NCBI GenBank assembly: GCA_037178675.1
Contig: JAYMGJ010000645.1
Span: forward strand, 1 to 42,378
Reading direction: 5' to 3'
DNA from: Scleroderma bovista
Lineage: Eukaryota > Basidiomycota > Agaricomycetes > Boletales > Sclerodermataceae
DNA length: 42,378 nucleotides
The translations under genes and the position numbers were made by a program. Below are positions 41,937-42,378 of the stretch, in pieces (within the stretch, counting starts at the first letter, position 1; each line of letters opens with the position of its first letter). The notes beneath the pieces are model-generated. The model ran no database searches. It worked only from the letters and a program-made list of their open reading frames with translations, and had not been told where the DNA came from.

Positions 41937-42378
41937 TGTCAAGTCCGGGTCTACTCCGGTAGGGGGTCTGGTCAAGTCCGGACGAAGGCGGACGAAGGAG
42001 GAGGGCAGAGGGCTGGACAAGGGATTAGTCCGGCCGGAGTTGGTGACCACTTGGATTCAACGACAAGGACAACGTGCGTTGATCCCTTGCGTAGGTTCCG
42101 GTCAAGGTGACAGGGACGGAGATAGAGACAGATAGAGACTGGAGTAGTGACTAAGTTGATTTCAGACTGAGGTCTACAAGGTAAACTAGAGGGTATTTAT
42201 ACTAAGTAGAAACTAGGGTCGAGTACATACGGTGACAAGTAAACAACCTAATAGTGGACAAGGGATGACCGGAGTTAGGACTAGGTCAGGTCTGGTGAAA
42301 ATAAAGTCAGGTCTGGGTAAAATAAATCAGGTCTGGTGAAAATGCTACAAGGTCTAGGATATATCAAGTTCACGGAGA
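41937..42378 (-). mobile_element. Second copy of the Gypsy-2 LTR, cut by the window edge
   Basis: It begins TGTCAAGTCC and follows the 30857-31497 LTR base for base with few indels up to the window end (AGTTCACGGAGA). Same orientation. It truncates the KDZ gene. Whether it is a solo LTR or one end of a full element cannot be told from this window. Confidence 0.93.

Overview
The window looks like a transposon-packed, gene-poor stretch of a mushroom-type (Agaricomycete) basidiomycete nuclear genome. The evidence is the many 45-65 nt GT-AG introns, the KDZ (CxC2) transposase, a DUF6589-type gene, an agaricomycete-style NACHT-WD40 gene, and Gypsy, Copia and hAT elements nested in one another. I saw no rRNA, tRNA or CRISPR. 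Nearly every long gene is interrupted, truncated or carries an in-frame stop, so this is a graveyard or heterochromatin-like island rather than an operon-like locus.

Layout: 1-1,020 holds a 246-bp tandem duplication and a scattered short-motif repeat. 1,144-3,416 holds a gene of unknown function split by a 383-bp solo LTR that has a perfect 5-bp target-site duplication. 4,177-8,491 is a NACHT-WD40 (STAND/NLR-like) gene with three in-frame stops. 8,920-10,034 is a damaged protein-kinase gene on the minus strand, and a short inverted copy of one of its exons sits at 11,268-11,348. 11,349-16,866 is a chromodomain Gypsy element (minus strand) with one recognisable LTR. 16,879-19,547 (DUF6589-like, plus) and 19,624-21,378 (RecQ-like helicase, minus) are convergent. 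21,379-26,731 is a complete-looking hAT transposon (minus) with an internal 160-bp tandem array. 26,732-31,497 is a second Gypsy element, cut off at its integrase by the hAT end. Its LTR interrupts a Copia element (31,498 to about 34,290). 34,619-36,097 (minus) is a five-exon gene of a family I cannot name. 36,898-41,936 is a nine-exon KDZ transposase whose sixth intron is filled by a 2,096-bp non-autonomous relative of the hAT element. 41,937-42,378 is a second copy of the Gypsy-2 LTR, cutting the KDZ 3' end and running off the window.

The elements can be partly ordered in time. The hAT derivative and a Gypsy-2 LTR landed in the KDZ gene; Gypsy-2 landed in Copia; a chromovirus LTR landed in the kinase-exon copy; and a solo LTR of the same family landed in the unknown gene at the left. 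Many of the disabling changes are CpG to TpG or CpA transitions (CGA to TGA stops, a mutated RT active site, most visible differences between two LTR copies). This points to CpG methylation followed by deamination. The most unusual observations are the hAT element with perfect ends but mismatched flanks (a helicase gene on one side, a Gypsy pol gene on the other), the hAT derivative whose target-site duplication spans a splice donor so that splicing could survive, and the convergent DUF6589/RecQ pair.
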